DNA from: Geodermatophilus normandii
Lineage (GTDB): Bacteria > Actinomycetota > Actinomycetes > Mycobacteriales > Geodermatophilaceae
DNA length: 64,000 nt
Assembly (NCBI RefSeq): GCF_003182485.1
Contig: NZ_QGTX01000001.1
Span: forward strand, 3,178,001-3,242,000
Direction of reading: 5' to 3'
The notes under the pieces are model-generated. The model searched no databases. It was not told where the DNA came from and worked only from the letters and a program-made list of their open reading frames with translations. Both the position numbers and the translations under genes were made by a program. Positions 1 to 8,944 of this stretch are shown one piece after another (within the stretch, counting starts at the first letter, position 1; the number at the start of each line of letters is the position of its first letter).

Positions 1-599
1 CACGCGCCCTCCACCGAGGCCCGGCAGCGGCCGGCGTCGTCACCGGCGGCGGTCAGCAGGGCCACGGTCGTGCCGGTGGCCAGGGGCGCGAGGACGTCGG
101 CGGGCAGCACGCCCTGCACGACCAGGGACACCAGCCCGTGCCCGGCGGCCCAGACCTGGGTGGCCAGCGTGCGCGGGTCGGTGCCGGGGTCCAGCCGGCC
201 CTCGTCGCGCGCCCGTGCCGCCGCGTCCACCAGCCGGTCGAACGCGGCGTCGGCGGCCGCCTCGTCGGTGAGGTCGGCGCGGGCGTCGAACATCGCACGG
301 TAGAGCTCCGGGTGCTCCAGCGCGCTGCGGGCGTAGGCCACGCCGAGGGCGGCGAGGTCGTGCACCGCGTCGTCGGTCCGGGGGACCGCCGCCAGCCGGG
401 CGGCCAGGCGGGTGAAGCCCTCCTGCCGCACGGCGCTCCACAGGCCGGGCATCCCGCCGAAGTGCGTGTAGACGGCCATGGTCGAGGCGCCGGTGCCCTC
501 CACCAGCGCGCGCAGGGTCACCGGCTCGCGGGCGGCGAGCATCCGGGCCGCCCGCTCGACGAGGAGCAGGCGGACCGCGGGATCGGGTCGTCGGGGCAC
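1..599 (-). CDS. TetR/AcrR-family transcriptional regulator (reaches window edge)
   Basis: Cytoplasmic DNA-binding repressor. The GTG start at 599 opens a frame that stays open for 199 codons to the window edge. The last two visible bases are TG, so a TGA stop may lie one base outside and the protein may be essentially complete (family usually 190-220 residues). The helix-turn-helix is seen near residues 25-50, ending in the typical TetR recognition segment STMAVYTHFGGMPGLW. The rest is an Ala/Leu-rich helical ligand domain. The gene is divergent from the Rid-family gene at 660, with a perfect palindrome between them, so it probably represses both. A CACAAT hexamer six bases before the GTG predicts a leaderless transcript. 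The ligand cannot be predicted. The family call is firm. Confidence 0.85.
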   Translation of the reverse strand, partial: MPRRPDPAVRLLLVERAARMLAAREPVTLRALVEGTGASTMAVYTHFGGMPGLWSAVRQEGFTRLAARLAAVPRTDDAVHDLAALGVAYARSALEHPELYRAMFDARADLTDEAAADAAFDRLVDAAARARDEGRLDPGTDPRTLATQVWAAGHGLVSLVVQGVLPADVLAPLATGTTVALLTAAGDDAGRCRASVEGA

Positions 600-605
600 T
601 GGACC

Positions 606-611
606 ATTGTG
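606..611 (-). promoter_or_regulatory. -10 element of leaderless tetR-type gene
   Basis: On the minus strand CACAAT lies exactly six bases before the GTG at 599. That is the spacing at which transcription would begin on the start codon. No Shine-Dalgarno sequence is visible. It abuts the palindrome at 613-627. Confidence 0.45.
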
Positions 612-612
612 C

Positions 613-627
613 CATAGCAACGCTATG
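613..627. promoter_or_regulatory. Probable TetR operator
   Basis: CATAGC-AAC-GCTATG is a perfect inverted repeat with 6-bp arms and a 3-bp spacer, in a relatively AT-rich patch. It lies between the divergent tetR-type and Rid-type genes and overlaps both predicted promoters. That position suits autorepression plus repression of the neighbour. Confidence 0.6.
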
Positions 628-659
628 CTTCAACCCCACCCCACACCGGAGGAGCCGTC

Positions 660-1067
660 ATGACCGTCGACCTGATCGACCCGCCCGGCCTGCCCGTCCC
701 CGGCGTCTACCGCCAGGTGGCCGTCGCCCGCGGCAGCCGCACCGTCTACCTCGCCGGCCAGGTGGCCCGCACCGCCGCGGGCGAGCCCGTCGGGGCCGGC
801 GACCTCGCGGCGCAGGCCGAGCAGGCGTTCCTCAACGTGGCGACGGCGCTGGAGGCCGCCGGCGGCACGTTCGACGACGTCGCCAAGCTCGTGCTCTACG
901 TCGTCGACTGGAGTCCCGAGAAGCTGGGGGCGCTCGGCGAGGGGGTGGGCCGGGCCGCGCGACGGCTGGGCCGCGACCTGACCCGGCCGGTCACGCTCCT
1001 CCCGGTGGCCGCGCTCGCCGAGCCGGACCTGCTCATCGAGGTCGACGCCACCGCGGTCCTGGACTGA
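660..1067 (+). CDS. Rid-family protein (YjgF/YER057c/UK114 fold)
   Basis: A 135-residue protein of the Rid fold, which forms trimers with active sites between subunits. Well-studied RidA members hydrolyse reactive enamine/imine intermediates from PLP enzymes. Visible family features are the early YLAGQVA strand, the AAGGTFDDVAKLVLYV helix-strand unit and a terminal LLIEVDATAVL strand. The arginine that binds substrate carboxylate in true RidA (P-R-S region near residue 105) is not found: the region reads TLLPVAALAEPD. This therefore looks like one of the Rid subgroups of uncertain reaction. The ATG at 660 has GGAGGA about six bases upstream. It is controlled, I infer, by the divergent TetR regulator. 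Confidence 0.85.
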   Translation: MTVDLIDPPGLPVPGVYRQVAVARGSRTVYLAGQVARTAAGEPVGAGDLAAQAEQAFLNVATALEAAGGTFDDVAKLVLYVVDWSPEKLGALGEGVGRAARRLGRDLTRPVTLLPVAALAEPDLLIEVDATAVLD

Positions 1068-1071
1068 CCGT

Positions 1072-1095
1072 CACCGGCACGGGTGCGTGTCGGTG
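1072..1095 (+). terminator. Hairpin terminator after Rid-family gene
   Basis: CACCGGCAC and GTGTCGGTG form a 9-bp RNA stem (one G-U pair) around a 6-base loop, starting four bases after the TGA at 1067. There is no U-tract, as is common in high-GC actinobacteria. Confidence 0.4.
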
Positions 1096-1206
1096 GTGCG
1101 CGACCGGGTAGGACGGTCCGGCGCGGCCGGCCGGACGGCGACCGCGCCCCCGGCGGGGCGGGACCCCGCGCCGGGCGCCCGCTGCACCACCGGAAGAGGC
1201 TCCCCC

Positions 1207-2765
1207 GTGCCGCCACGCGCATCGACCGACGCCGCCCCGAGCTCGCTGCAGGCGCAGTCGGCCGCCGAGGAGTACCGCCCCGACCCAAAGCGGTGGAGCG
1301 CGCTGTCGGTCACCCTCGTCGTCGGCTTCATGAGCCTGCTCGACGTCAGCATCGTGTCGGTGGCGCTGCCCTCCCTGCAGCGCGACCTCGGCGCCACCCC
1401 GGCGACCGTGCAGTGGGTGGTGTCGGGCTACGCGCTCACCTTCGGGCTGATGCTGGTGCCCGCGGGCCGGCTCGGTGACGCCTTCGGCCGGCGGCGGCTG
1501 TTCCTCCTCGGGCTGGCCGGCTTCGTGCTCTCCAGCGCCGCGGCGGGGGCAGCGCCGTCGGTGGCCTGGCTCGTCGCCGCGCGGCTGGTGCAGGGGCTGG
1601 CCGCCGGGTGCCTGGCGCCGCAGAACTCCGCGCTGATCCAGCAGCTGTTCCGCGGCGGCGAGCGCGGGCGGGCGTTCGGGCTCTTCGGCGCCACCGTCGG
1701 CATCTCGACCGCCGTCGGCCCCGTCGTCGGCGGCGCGATCCTCGGTCTCGCCGACGGTCCCGGCGGCTGGCGGTGGCTGTTCTACGTCAACGTGCCGATC
1801 GGCGTCGTGGCGTTCCTCCTCGCCCTGCGGCTGCTGCCCCGCGGCGGGGCGGCGGGCGCGGGCGGATCGACGTCGTCGGGGTGCTGCTGCTCGGCGCCGG
1901 CGCCCTGGCCGTGCTCTTCCCGCTGGTGCAGGCGGAGTCCGGCGGGCTGGCGCAGCTGTGGTGGCTGTTCGTCGTCGGCGCGGTCCTGATCGGGGTCTTC
2001 TTCGCCTGGGAGCGGAGGGTGGTGGCCCGCGACGGGCAGCCGGTGTTCGACCCGCGGCTGGTCACGCAGACCCGCGGCTACGGCATCGGCGCGGCGCTCG
2101 GCACCGTCTACTTCGTCGGCTTCAGCGGCATCTGGCTGGTGTTCGCGCTCTTCTTCCAGACCGGGTTGGGCTACACCCCGCTGCAGTCGGGGCTGGCCGT
2201 GACGCCGTTCGCGCTCGGGTCGGCGTCGGCGGCCGTCGTCGCCGGGCGGCTGGTCGAGCGGTACGGGCGCCGGCTCACCGTGCTGGGCCTGGCCGGCGTC
2301 GTCGTCGGGCTCGCCGCCGCGGCCGTGGTCCTGCTGCTGGTGCCGCCGTCGGCCGCCGGGTGGGCGATCGCGCCGGCGCTGCTCGTGGGCGGCATCGGCG
2401 GCGGGTTCGTCATCTCGCCCAACATCACCATGACCCTGCGCGACGTGCCGGTGTCGATGGCCGGCTCGGCCGGCGGCGGCCTGCAGACGGCGCAGCGCTT
2501 CGGCGCGGCCATCGGCACCGCCGCGCTGCCGGGCCTGTTCTACCTCGTCCTGTCGGCGACCGGCGAGGACTACCCGGCCGCGGCGGCCACGGGGCTCGCC
2601 GTGTCGGTGCTCGGCGCCGTGGCCGCGCTGGTGCTCGGCGTGGTCGACCTGCGCCGCAACCGCGCCGAGGACGCCGGGCACGGAGCCGGCGACGGCGGCC
2701 CGGTCCCCGGCGGGCGGCACGGTCCCGACGGCGTCCACGCCCACGGCCACGCCTGGCACCACTGA
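1207..2765 (+). pseudogene. MFS drug exporter, EmrB/QacA (DHA2) type, frameshifted
   Basis: Encodes a 14-helix major facilitator transporter, about 519 residues if repaired, expected to export drugs by proton antiport across the inner membrane. The first part (GTG 1207, preceded by GGAAGAGG) has motif A (AGRLGDAFGRRR) and motif C (GPVVGGAI). The frame then breaks between about 1840 and 1865 in a run of G and C. The rest continues in another frame (GRIDVVGVLLLGAGAL onward) to a TGA at 2763-2765 with a His-rich tail. Joining the frames needs one extra base, so one base seems to be missing. Both halves keep good transporter sequence, so the break is recent or a sequencing error. If real, the protein would be cut after about six helices. 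Confidence 0.8.
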
Positions 2766-2790
2766 GCCGGCGGACGACGAGGAGGACGGC

Positions 2791-3669
2791 ATGCCAGGAC
2801 CGACGGTGGCGGTGCTCGGCACCGGGACGATGGGCGCGGGGATGGTCACCGCGCTGCGGCGGGCGGACCTGCCCGTGCGGGCGTGGAACCGCGACCCCGC
2901 CAAGGCGCAGGCGCTCACCGGCACCGGCGCGGAGGCGTTCGGGTCCCCCGCCGGAGCGGCCGAGGGTGCCGACGTCGTCCTCACCATGCTGCTCGACGCC
3001 GACGCGGTGGTCGACGTCGTCCGGCAGGCCGCCCCCGCCGCCGGGACGACGTGGCTGCAGACCTCCACGGTCGGCGTCGAGGGCGCCGACCGCACGGTGG
3101 AGACCGCCCGCGAGCTGGCTCTGGTGCTCGTCGACTGCCCGGTCCTCGGGACGAAGGAGCCCGCCGCGAAGGGCGCGCTGACCCTGCTGGCCAGCGGACC
3201 CGAGGACGCCCGCGAACGGCTGGCGCCGGTGTTCGACGCGCTCGGCTCGAAGACGCTGTGGCTGGGCGAGGCGGGCGCCGGCAGCCGGCTCAAGCTCGCC
3301 TGCAACTCGTGGCTGTTCATGCTCACCGCCGGCACCGCGCAGGCGATCGCGCTGGCCCGCGCCCTCGGCCAGGACCCGCGGTCCTTCCTCGACGCCATCG
3401 AGGGCGGCCCGGTCGACTCCGCCTACGCCCACCTCAAGGGCGCCCTGATGCTGGCCGGCGACTACCCGCCGAGCTTCGGGCTGTCCGGCGCGGCCAAGGA
3501 CGCCCGGCTGATCCGCGCGGCGCTGCAGGCCGGCGGGGTCTCCGACCGGCTCACCGCCGCGGTGCTCGAGACCATGGAGGCCGCCGCCGACCGGGTGGGC
3601 GATCCCTCTGCGGTGGACATGGCGGCGGTCGTCCAGGGCCTCGAGCAGGGGCCCGGCCGGCGCGGCTAG
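2791..3669 (+). CDS. NAD(P)-dependent oxidoreductase, 3-hydroxyisobutyrate dehydrogenase family
   Basis: A 292-residue member of the beta-hydroxyacid dehydrogenase family, which oxidises 3-hydroxy acids or reduces the corresponding semialdehydes with NAD(P). The N-terminal Rossmann domain has GTGTMGAGM near residues 9-17 and a following beta-alpha-beta unit. The conserved catalytic lysine is in GSRLKLACN near residue 168. The C-terminal half is all-alpha, as in the family. The ATG at 2791 is preceded by GAGGAGGA. The gene lies 25 bases after the MFS gene on the same strand and could share its transcript. Its TAG stop overlaps the stop of the convergent symporter gene in one CTAG. The exact substrate is not predictable. 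Imine reductases share this fold and are an alternative. Confidence 0.85.
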   Translation: MPGPTVAVLGTGTMGAGMVTALRRADLPVRAWNRDPAKAQALTGTGAEAFGSPAGAAEGADVVLTMLLDADAVVDVVRQAAPAAGTTWLQTSTVGVEGADRTVETARELALVLVDCPVLGTKEPAAKGALTLLASGPEDARERLAPVFDALGSKTLWLGEAGAGSRLKLACNSWLFMLTAGTAQAIALARALGQDPRSFLDAIEGGPVDSAYAHLKGALMLAGDYPPSFGLSGAAKDARLIRAALQAGGVSDRLTAAVLETMEAAADRVGDPSAVDMAAVVQGLEQGPGRRG

Positions 3670-5117
3670 CGCTTCGAGCTCTCGGCCAGCGTGCGCAGCG
3701 CGTCGTCGGCGTCCCGCTGGCCGGGGCCGGCGCTCGTGGCGTCGGCCGGCAGCCCGGCGCCGCCGCCGTGGTCGTCGAGCATGCGCGCCTCGTCGAACGG
3801 AGCCCGCCCCGACAGCGCCGCCTCGAGCTGGTCGCGGTCGAGCTGCCGGGTCCACGTGGCCACCAGCACGGTGGCCACCGCGTTGCCGGCGAAGTTGGTC
3901 AGCGCCCGCGCCTCGGACATGAACCGGTCGATGCCCACGATCAGGCCGACGCCGTCGAGCAGCTCCGGCCGGTGCGCCGACAGGCCGCCGGCGAGGGTGG
4001 CCAGGCCCGCACCGGTGACCCCGGCAGCGCCCTTCGAGGCGATGATCATGAACGCGAGCAGGCCGAGCTGCTCACCGATCGACAGCGGGTCGCCCAGGGC
4101 CTCGGCGATGAATAGCGAGGCCATGGTCAGGTAGATGGCGGTGCCGTCGAGGTTGAACGAGTAGCCGGTCGGCACCACGATGCCGGCGACCGACTGGCTC
4201 ACGCCCGCGTGCTCCATCTTGGCGATCAGCCGCGGCAGCGCCGTCTCCGACGACGACGTCGACAGGATCAGCAGGAACTCCCGGCCGAGGTACCTCAGCA
4301 GCCGGAAGACGTTGAGCTTGGCCACCAGCCGCAGGATCAGCCCGAGGACGACGAACACGAACAGCGCGCAGGTGACGTAGAAGCCGATCATGATCACCGC
4401 GAGGCTCTTGAGCGCGTCGACTCCGGTCTCGCCCACCACCGCGGCGATCGCGCCGAACGCGCCGATCGGCGCCACCCACATGACCATCGCGAGGATCCGG
4501 AAGACCAGCTTCTGGAAGTGCCCGATGCCGCGCAGGATCGGCTCCCCGGACGCGCCCATCGCCTGGATGGCGAAGCCGGCCAGCAGCGCCACGAGCAGCG
4601 CCTGCAGCACCGAGCCGTCGGTGAGCGCGGAGACCAGCGTCTCCGGGATGAGGCCCAGCAGGAAGTCGACCGTGCCGCCGCTCTCCTCGGCGGTCTCGGC
4701 CAGCTCCGACCCCCGGCCGCGCAGCTCCTCGGACAGCTCCAGGCCGTCGCCGGGGTGCAGCAGGTTGCCGACCACCAGGCCGATGGCCAGCGCCACGGTG
4801 GACATGAGCAGGAAGTAGCCCAGCGTCAGGCCGCCGATCCGGCCCACCGCCGCGGCCTTCCGGACCGCGCCGATGCCCAGCACGATCGTGCAGAAGATGA
4901 CCGGGGCGATGAGCATCCGGATCAGCCCGACGAAGGCGTCGCCCAGCCACTTCAACGAGGTCGCGAACCCGGGGAACAGCAGGCCGACGGCGATGCCGAG
5001 CGCCACCGCGACGATCACGGCGATGTAGAGCCAGTGGGTGCGGTCGCGGCGCTGACGCGGGGTCGGCTGGTCGCCGTCGGACGGGGCGGTACCCCCGCCT
5101 GGGGACTGCGAGGGCAT
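3666..5117 (-). CDS. dctA: Dicarboxylate/amino acid:cation symporter (DctA/GltP family)
   Basis: A 483-residue inner-membrane transporter that couples uptake of C4-dicarboxylates (succinate, fumarate, malate) or acidic amino acids to protons or sodium. After a hydrophilic N-terminus of about 28 residues there are eight membrane helices and two re-entrant loops. The signatures are the serine-rich STSSSETALP (residues 286-295) and GYSFNLDGTAIY (318-329). The acidic tail after residue 430 is longer than in E. coli DctA. The ATG at 5117 has GGAG about five bases upstream. No two-component dctBD pair is next to it, so regulation is unknown. DctA versus GltP specificity is an inference from overall resemblance. 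Confidence 0.85.
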   Translation of the reverse strand: MPSQSPGGGTAPSDGDQPTPRQRRDRTHWLYIAVIVAVALGIAVGLLFPGFATSLKWLGDAFVGLIRMLIAPVIFCTIVLGIGAVRKAAAVGRIGGLTLGYFLLMSTVALAIGLVVGNLLHPGDGLELSEELRGRGSELAETAEESGGTVDFLLGLIPETLVSALTDGSVLQALLVALLAGFAIQAMGASGEPILRGIGHFQKLVFRILAMVMWVAPIGAFGAIAAVVGETGVDALKSLAVIMIGFYVTCALFVFVVLGLILRLVAKLNVFRLLRYLGREFLLILSTSSSETALPRLIAKMEHAGVSQSVAGIVVPTGYSFNLDGTAIYLTMASLFIAEALGDPLSIGEQLGLLAFMIIASKGAAGVTGAGLATLAGGLSAHRPELLDGVGLIVGIDRFMSEARALTNFAGNAVATVLVATWTRQLDRDQLEAALSGRAPFDEARMLDDHGGGAGLPADATSAGPGQRDADDALRTLAESSKR

Positions 5118-5246
5118 GGCTGCTCCAGGGCGAGGAGGAGGACGGCGGTCGCACCACGGTGGGCCGCCCCCGGGTGACGCGCAACACGGGACGGTGGTGG
5201 TCCCCGACCGGGATCCCGGCCCGCAGGAGGTGCTGCGCGGGCGCGG

Positions 5247-5954
5247 TCAGCCGGGCGGGAACTCGCCGGTCCGTACCAGGTCGGCGGCCAGGTCGCGCAC
5301 CTCGGTGTCGGTCTGGTCCGACACCCGGGTCAACGCGTCGAAGGCCTGGTCCGCGGTCAGCTCGAAGCGCTCCATCAGGACGCCCTTCGCCTGGTCGATG
5401 ACCGCCCGCGACTCCAGTGACACCTGCAGGTGCTCGGTCAGCTGCAGCGCCCGCGCGTGCAGCAGGGAGTCGGCCACGGGGACGACGGCGTGGCGGGAGA
5501 ACCGCTCCGCGCGCGCCCGGGTCCGCGCCTCCGGTGCGAGGGAGGAGTGCACGTAGAGGTCGAACCCGCCCAGCACCGGTCCCCGGGAGGGGAAGGGCGT
5601 CGACACGACGCCGCGCCGGCCGGCCGCCGCGGCGGATCGGGCGAGGTCCGGCCACCGCCGGTCGGTCTCGGAGTCCTCGACGACGACCATCCGGCCGGTG
5701 GTCGCCGCCTCCAAGCACGGGCCGGTCCCGGTGCGGTACTGCACGCCGTCGAGTTCGGCCGCCACCGGTGAGCTGGTCGACACGGTGCTCCCGCCCTCGG
5801 ACCCGACGACGGTGACCGACAGCGCCGGCTGTCCGCCGAGCACCTCCGCCGCGAGGTCGGCGACCTGCTCCATCACGAGGGGCAGCGGCCGCTGCGCCGG
5901 CACGAGTCCGAGGTCGAGGAGGGCGGCCGGGAGCCGGTCGTCCGCGGGGTTCAC
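5247..5954 (-). CDS. GAF and ANTAR domain protein (RNA-binding antiterminator type)
   Basis: A 235-residue cytoplasmic regulator. An N-terminal GAF domain (about residues 25-165) probably senses a small ligand. The C-terminal ANTAR domain (about 172-228) has the typical AVIDQAKGVLMERF segment. ANTAR domains bind paired hexaloop hairpins in nascent mRNA and block termination. Of the possible starts I chose the GTG at 5954, because GGAG lies eight bases before it; the in-frame GTG at 5963 and codons further upstream have no such site. The gene stands alone, with dctA downstream on the same strand after about 130 bases. Its RNA targets cannot be seen here. Domain calls are firm. Confidence 0.85.
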   Translation of the reverse strand: MNPADDRLPAALLDLGLVPAQRPLPLVMEQVADLAAEVLGGQPALSVTVVGSEGGSTVSTSSPVAAELDGVQYRTGTGPCLEAATTGRMVVVEDSETDRRWPDLARSAAAAGRRGVVSTPFPSRGPVLGGFDLYVHSSLAPEARTRARAERFSRHAVVPVADSLLHARALQLTEHLQVSLESRAVIDQAKGVLMERFELTADQAFDALTRVSDQTDTEVRDLAADLVRTGEFPPG

Positions 5955-6162
5955 GAGAGTCACTCCGAGCGGGCGGTGCCGGCGCGGGAGCCGGCTGCGG
6001 ACGTCGGGGTCCTGGTGGTTGCAGGACCCGCGGACGGCGGGGGACGAGCCCCGCGGCACGCCGGCTGTGTGACGCGCGGGTCCAGGACACCGACACGCCC
6101 GAGCGGGTCCGGTGGGGCGCCGGCGGGCGTGCCCGCGCCGGGACCCGGGTAGGGCCCGCGCC

Positions 6163-6576
6163 GTGGCAGACACCCAGGACGGCCCCGAGCTCCACCCGGT
6201 CACCCGCGAGCTGGCGGAGGGCGCGAACTACGCGGCGATCAGCACCCTGCTGCCCAGCGGGCGCATCCAGACGCAGTACATCTGGGTGGGCACCGACGGG
6301 CAGCGGCTCTACGTCAACACCGAGACCGGACGGCGCAAGTTCGAGAACCTCCAGCGCGACGCGCGGGTCACCCTCGCCATCCGCGACGAGCAGGACCCCT
6401 ACCGCTACGCCGAGGTGCGGGGCCGGGTGGCCGCGACGACGACCGGGCCGGAGGCGCGGGCGCAGATCGACGAGCTGTCGCAGAAGTACGACGGCCGGCC
6501 CTATCCGGCCGAGAACATCAAGACGGAGCGGGTCACCGTCTGGATCGAGCCCGAGCGGCAGACGACGGCCGGCTAG
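6163..6576 (+). CDS. PPOX-class F420/FMN-dependent oxidoreductase
   Basis: A 137-residue split-beta-barrel protein of the pyridoxamine-5-phosphate-oxidase-like family. In actinobacteria many such short members use coenzyme F420. Typical features are the early ISTLLPSGRIQTQYIWV strands, NTETGRRKFENLQRD, and the VTLAIRDEQDPYRYAEVRG strand pair. The GTG at 6163 is used because family similarity begins there. A GGGTAGGGCC stretch just upstream resembles the -10 regions before other leaderless genes in this window. The TAG stop is shared with the convergent araC-type gene in CTAG 6573-6576. The substrate is unknown. Confidence 0.8.
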   Translation: MADTQDGPELHPVTRELAEGANYAAISTLLPSGRIQTQYIWVGTDGQRLYVNTETGRRKFENLQRDARVTLAIRDEQDPYRYAEVRGRVAATTTGPEARAQIDELSQKYDGRPYPAENIKTERVTVWIEPERQTTAG

Positions 6577-7415
6577 TCCCCGCCGTACCGGGCGGCGAAC
6601 CCACCCGGCGTCATCCCGGTGACCCGGGCGAAGTCGCGGGTCAGGTGCGGCTGGTCGGCGTAGCCGAGGTCGGCGGCGACCTGGGCGGCCGTCGCCGTGC
6701 GGTTACGCAGCCGCTCGGCGGCCTCCTGCAGCCGGCGCCGCTGCACCAGCCACTTCGGGGACAGTCCCAGCCGGCGCGAGGCCAGCCGCTGCAGCGCGCG
6801 CTCGGACAGCCCGGTCTCGGCGCACAGCTGGTCGACCCGGGTGAGGTCCGGCCGCGACTCCACCAGGGCCACGAGCCGGTCGACGAGCCGCCCCTCGTCG
6901 TCGACCGGGAGGAACGGCCGCAGGGCGTCGTCGTAGGCGGCCGTCGCGGCGGCGTGCGCGGCGGGGGAGTGCGGGTCGCCGGCCATCGCCGCGCGCACGC
7001 GCTCGGTGAGCCGGGCGCCGTCGTCGCCCAGGACCTCGCCGACGTCGACGGCGCGGTCGGTGAACGCCGACACCGGCCCGCCCGCCACGAGCGCACCGGC
7101 CGCCGGGGTGAGCATGACGCCGACCGCCCAGCCCTCGCCGGTGAGCGTCGTCGTCGACAGCCCGGAGACGACGCCGTAGAAGCGGGCGTAGTCCGGCGTG
7201 ACGACGACGAGGCAGACCGGGTACTGCAGCACCCGCTGGGCGGCCTCCTGGCCCGGTGGCACCGACCACACCGGGATCCACGTGCGCTGCACCAGCGCGG
7301 CCAGCGGGCCCGTCGTCTCGTAGCGGTACATGACGTGCGAGGCGTCGCGCGGGTCCCGCAGGTGCGCCCGCCCGATCGTGTCGCGGCGGTGCACGGGGGT
7401 GCTGTCGGGTTCCAT
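6573..7415 (-). CDS. AraC-family transcriptional regulator with DUF6597-like sensor domain
   Basis: A 280-residue transcription factor. The N-terminal two thirds (about residues 25-175) resemble the DUF6597 sensor domain, with aromatic and proline-rich strands such as LVQRTWIPVWSVPPGQEA. The C-terminal about 100 residues form the double helix-turn-helix of AraC, with LCAETGLSERALQRLASRRL and VAADLGYADQPHLTRDF. The ATG at 7415 is preferred over upstream in-frame codons that would run into the divergent gene. Only 37 bases separate the two starts, so it probably controls the DinB-like gene at 7453. The TAG stop overlaps that of the PPOX gene. Confidence 0.8.
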   Translation of the reverse strand: MEPDSTPVHRRDTIGRAHLRDPRDASHVMYRYETTGPLAALVQRTWIPVWSVPPGQEAAQRVLQYPVCLVVVTPDYARFYGVVSGLSTTTLTGEGWAVGVMLTPAAGALVAGGPVSAFTDRAVDVGEVLGDDGARLTERVRAAMAGDPHSPAAHAAATAAYDDALRPFLPVDDEGRLVDRLVALVESRPDLTRVDQLCAETGLSERALQRLASRRLGLSPKWLVQRRRLQEAAERLRNRTATAAQVAADLGYADQPHLTRDFARVTGMTPGGFAARYGGD

Positions 7416-7452
7416 CAAGACACCAGGTTGCCGCATCGCCGACGCTGCCGGC

Positions 7453-8012
7453 ATGAACGCCACCAGCACCCCGATCGCCACCGACTACGCCGCCGTGCTC
7501 GAGCCGCTGCTGGCCGTCGTCGACGCCGTGCCCGCCTCCGGCTGGGACGCCGCCACGCCGTGCGAGGACTGGACCGCCCGCGGCGTCGTCACGCACCTGG
7601 TCGACACCCAGCGCGAGTTCCTCACCGGCCGCGGCGTCGACCTGGGCCCCGCGCCCGACGTCGCCGCCGACCCGGCCGCCGCGCTGCGGGCGCACGCCGG
7701 CCGGGTGCTCGCCGCCGTGTCCGACCCGGCCGTGGCCGACGAGCCCTACGACGGCTTCTTCGGCCCGACGACGGTGGGGGAGACCCTCGCGCAGTTCTAC
7801 GTCTGGGACATGGTCGTGCACCGCTGGGACCTCGCCCGCGCCACCGGCCAGGACGCCGGGCTCGCGGGGCCGAGCTCGACCGCATCGAGTCCGGCGCCCG
7901 CAGCTGGGGTGACGCCCTCTACATGGAGGGCATCTGCCGCCCCGCCGTCGAGGTGCCCGCCGACGCCGGCCGGGAGGAGCGGGTGCTCGCCCTGCTCGGC
8001 CGGCAGGCCTGA
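7453..8012 (+). pseudogene. TIGR03086-type DinB/maleylpyruvate isomerase-like protein, frameshifted
   Basis: Encodes a metal-binding helical-bundle protein of the mycothiol-dependent maleylpyruvate isomerase/DinB superfamily, about 186 residues if repaired. The N-terminal part has the usual tPC.DW...H pattern (WDAATPCEDWTARGVVTHLV) and the YVWDMVVHRWDLARATGQ motif. The frame breaks near 7858-7872 and the family C-terminus (RSWGDALYMEGICRPAVEV) continues in another frame to a TGA at 8012. One base appears to be missing in a G/C run. The start lies in GACGCT-N6-ATG, so the mRNA is probably leaderless. It is divergent from an AraC regulator. Either a real lesion or a sequencing error fits. Confidence 0.75.
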
Positions 8013-8041
8013 CTTCCCGCGCGGCCGGGTAGCCCGGCGGC

Positions 8042-8926
8042 GTGCACACCAGTGACTCCGCCGACGGGCCCCGCGAGGGGCGGCTGCAGCTGCGCGACGG
8101 CCGCACGATGGCCTACGCCGAGTGGGGGGACCCCGACGGCCGGCCGGTGCTCGGCTGCCACGGCTCGCCGAGCTCGCGGTTCGAGCGGCACGTCGACGAC
8201 GCCGGCGCCTACCGCCGCTGGGGCGTGCGGCTGGTGGTGCCCGACCGCCCCGGCTTCGGCCGCTCGGACCCGCAGCCGGGCCGGCGGGTGACCGACTGGC
8301 CCGGCGACGTCGCCCAGCTGCTCGACTCCCTCGGCATCGACCGCTTCGCCGCCCTGTCGCTGTCCGGCGGGGCGGCGTACGCGCTGGCCTGCGCGCACGC
8401 GATGCCCGACCGGGTGACCGGGGTGGGGATCCTCGGCGGCGCCCCGCCGCCGGACGTCCCGTGGCCGTGGCCGGGCTGGCTGCCGACGTCGGTGCGCGCG
8501 GCCGTGCACCGGCCCTCCCCGGCGACGGCGGCGCTGCTGCGGCCGGTGTTCGCGCCGCTGACCGTGCGCCCGCAGCTGCTGCCGCGCTACCTGCAGCTGC
8601 GGCTCAACCCCGCCGACCGGCGCGTGCTCGGCCGCCCCGCCGTCCGGCGGGTGATGGCCCGCGCCTTCAGCGAGGGGATGCGCCAGGGCGTCGCGGCCCT
8701 CGCCGACGACCGGGCGCTGCTGTTCCGGCCGTGGGGGTTCCCGGTGGGCGAGGTGCGCCAGCACGTCGACGTCTGGCACGGCACGCAGGACTGGCAGGTG
8801 CCCGTGGCGCTGGGCCGGGTGCTGGCGGGGATGCTGCCCGACGCCACGGCGCACTGGTTCGCCGGCGAGGGCCACTTCCTCGTCTTCGACCACGCCCGCG
8901 ACGTCTACGGTGCACTCGCCGCGTGA
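8042..8926 (+). CDS. Alpha/beta hydrolase
   Basis: A 294-residue cytoplasmic alpha/beta-hydrolase. The oxyanion-hole segment is CHGSPSSRF near residue 38. The nucleophile serine is in ALSLSGGAAYA near residue 105, the acid is the Asp in HGTQDWQVP, and the histidine is in GEGHFLVF near the C-terminus. A Pro/Trp-rich cap lies between strands 6 and 7. The GTG at 8042 follows GGGTAGCCCGGCGGC without a Shine-Dalgarno sequence, so translation is probably leaderless. Same-strand neighbours are the DinB-like gene (29 bases upstream) and a methyltransferase (18 bases downstream). The substrate cannot be named. Confidence 0.8.
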   Translation: MHTSDSADGPREGRLQLRDGRTMAYAEWGDPDGRPVLGCHGSPSSRFERHVDDAGAYRRWGVRLVVPDRPGFGRSDPQPGRRVTDWPGDVAQLLDSLGIDRFAALSLSGGAAYALACAHAMPDRVTGVGILGGAPPPDVPWPWPGWLPTSVRAAVHRPSPATAALLRPVFAPLTVRPQLLPRYLQLRLNPADRRVLGRPAVRRVMARAFSEGMRQGVAALADDRALLFRPWGFPVGEVRQHVDVWHGTQDWQVPVALGRVLAGMLPDATAHWFAGEGHFLVFDHARDVYGALAA

Positions 8927-8944
8927 GTGGGTAGCGCCGCGGAC

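Larger units (their letters stand above)
600..629 (+). promoter_or_regulatory. Promoter of the Rid-family gene
   Basis: TGGACC (600-605) and TATGCT (624-629) are separated by 18 bases and resemble -35 and -10 hexamers. The predicted start near 636 gives a short leader containing GGAGGA before the ATG at 660. The operator palindrome fills the spacer and enters the -10. Confidence 0.45.
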
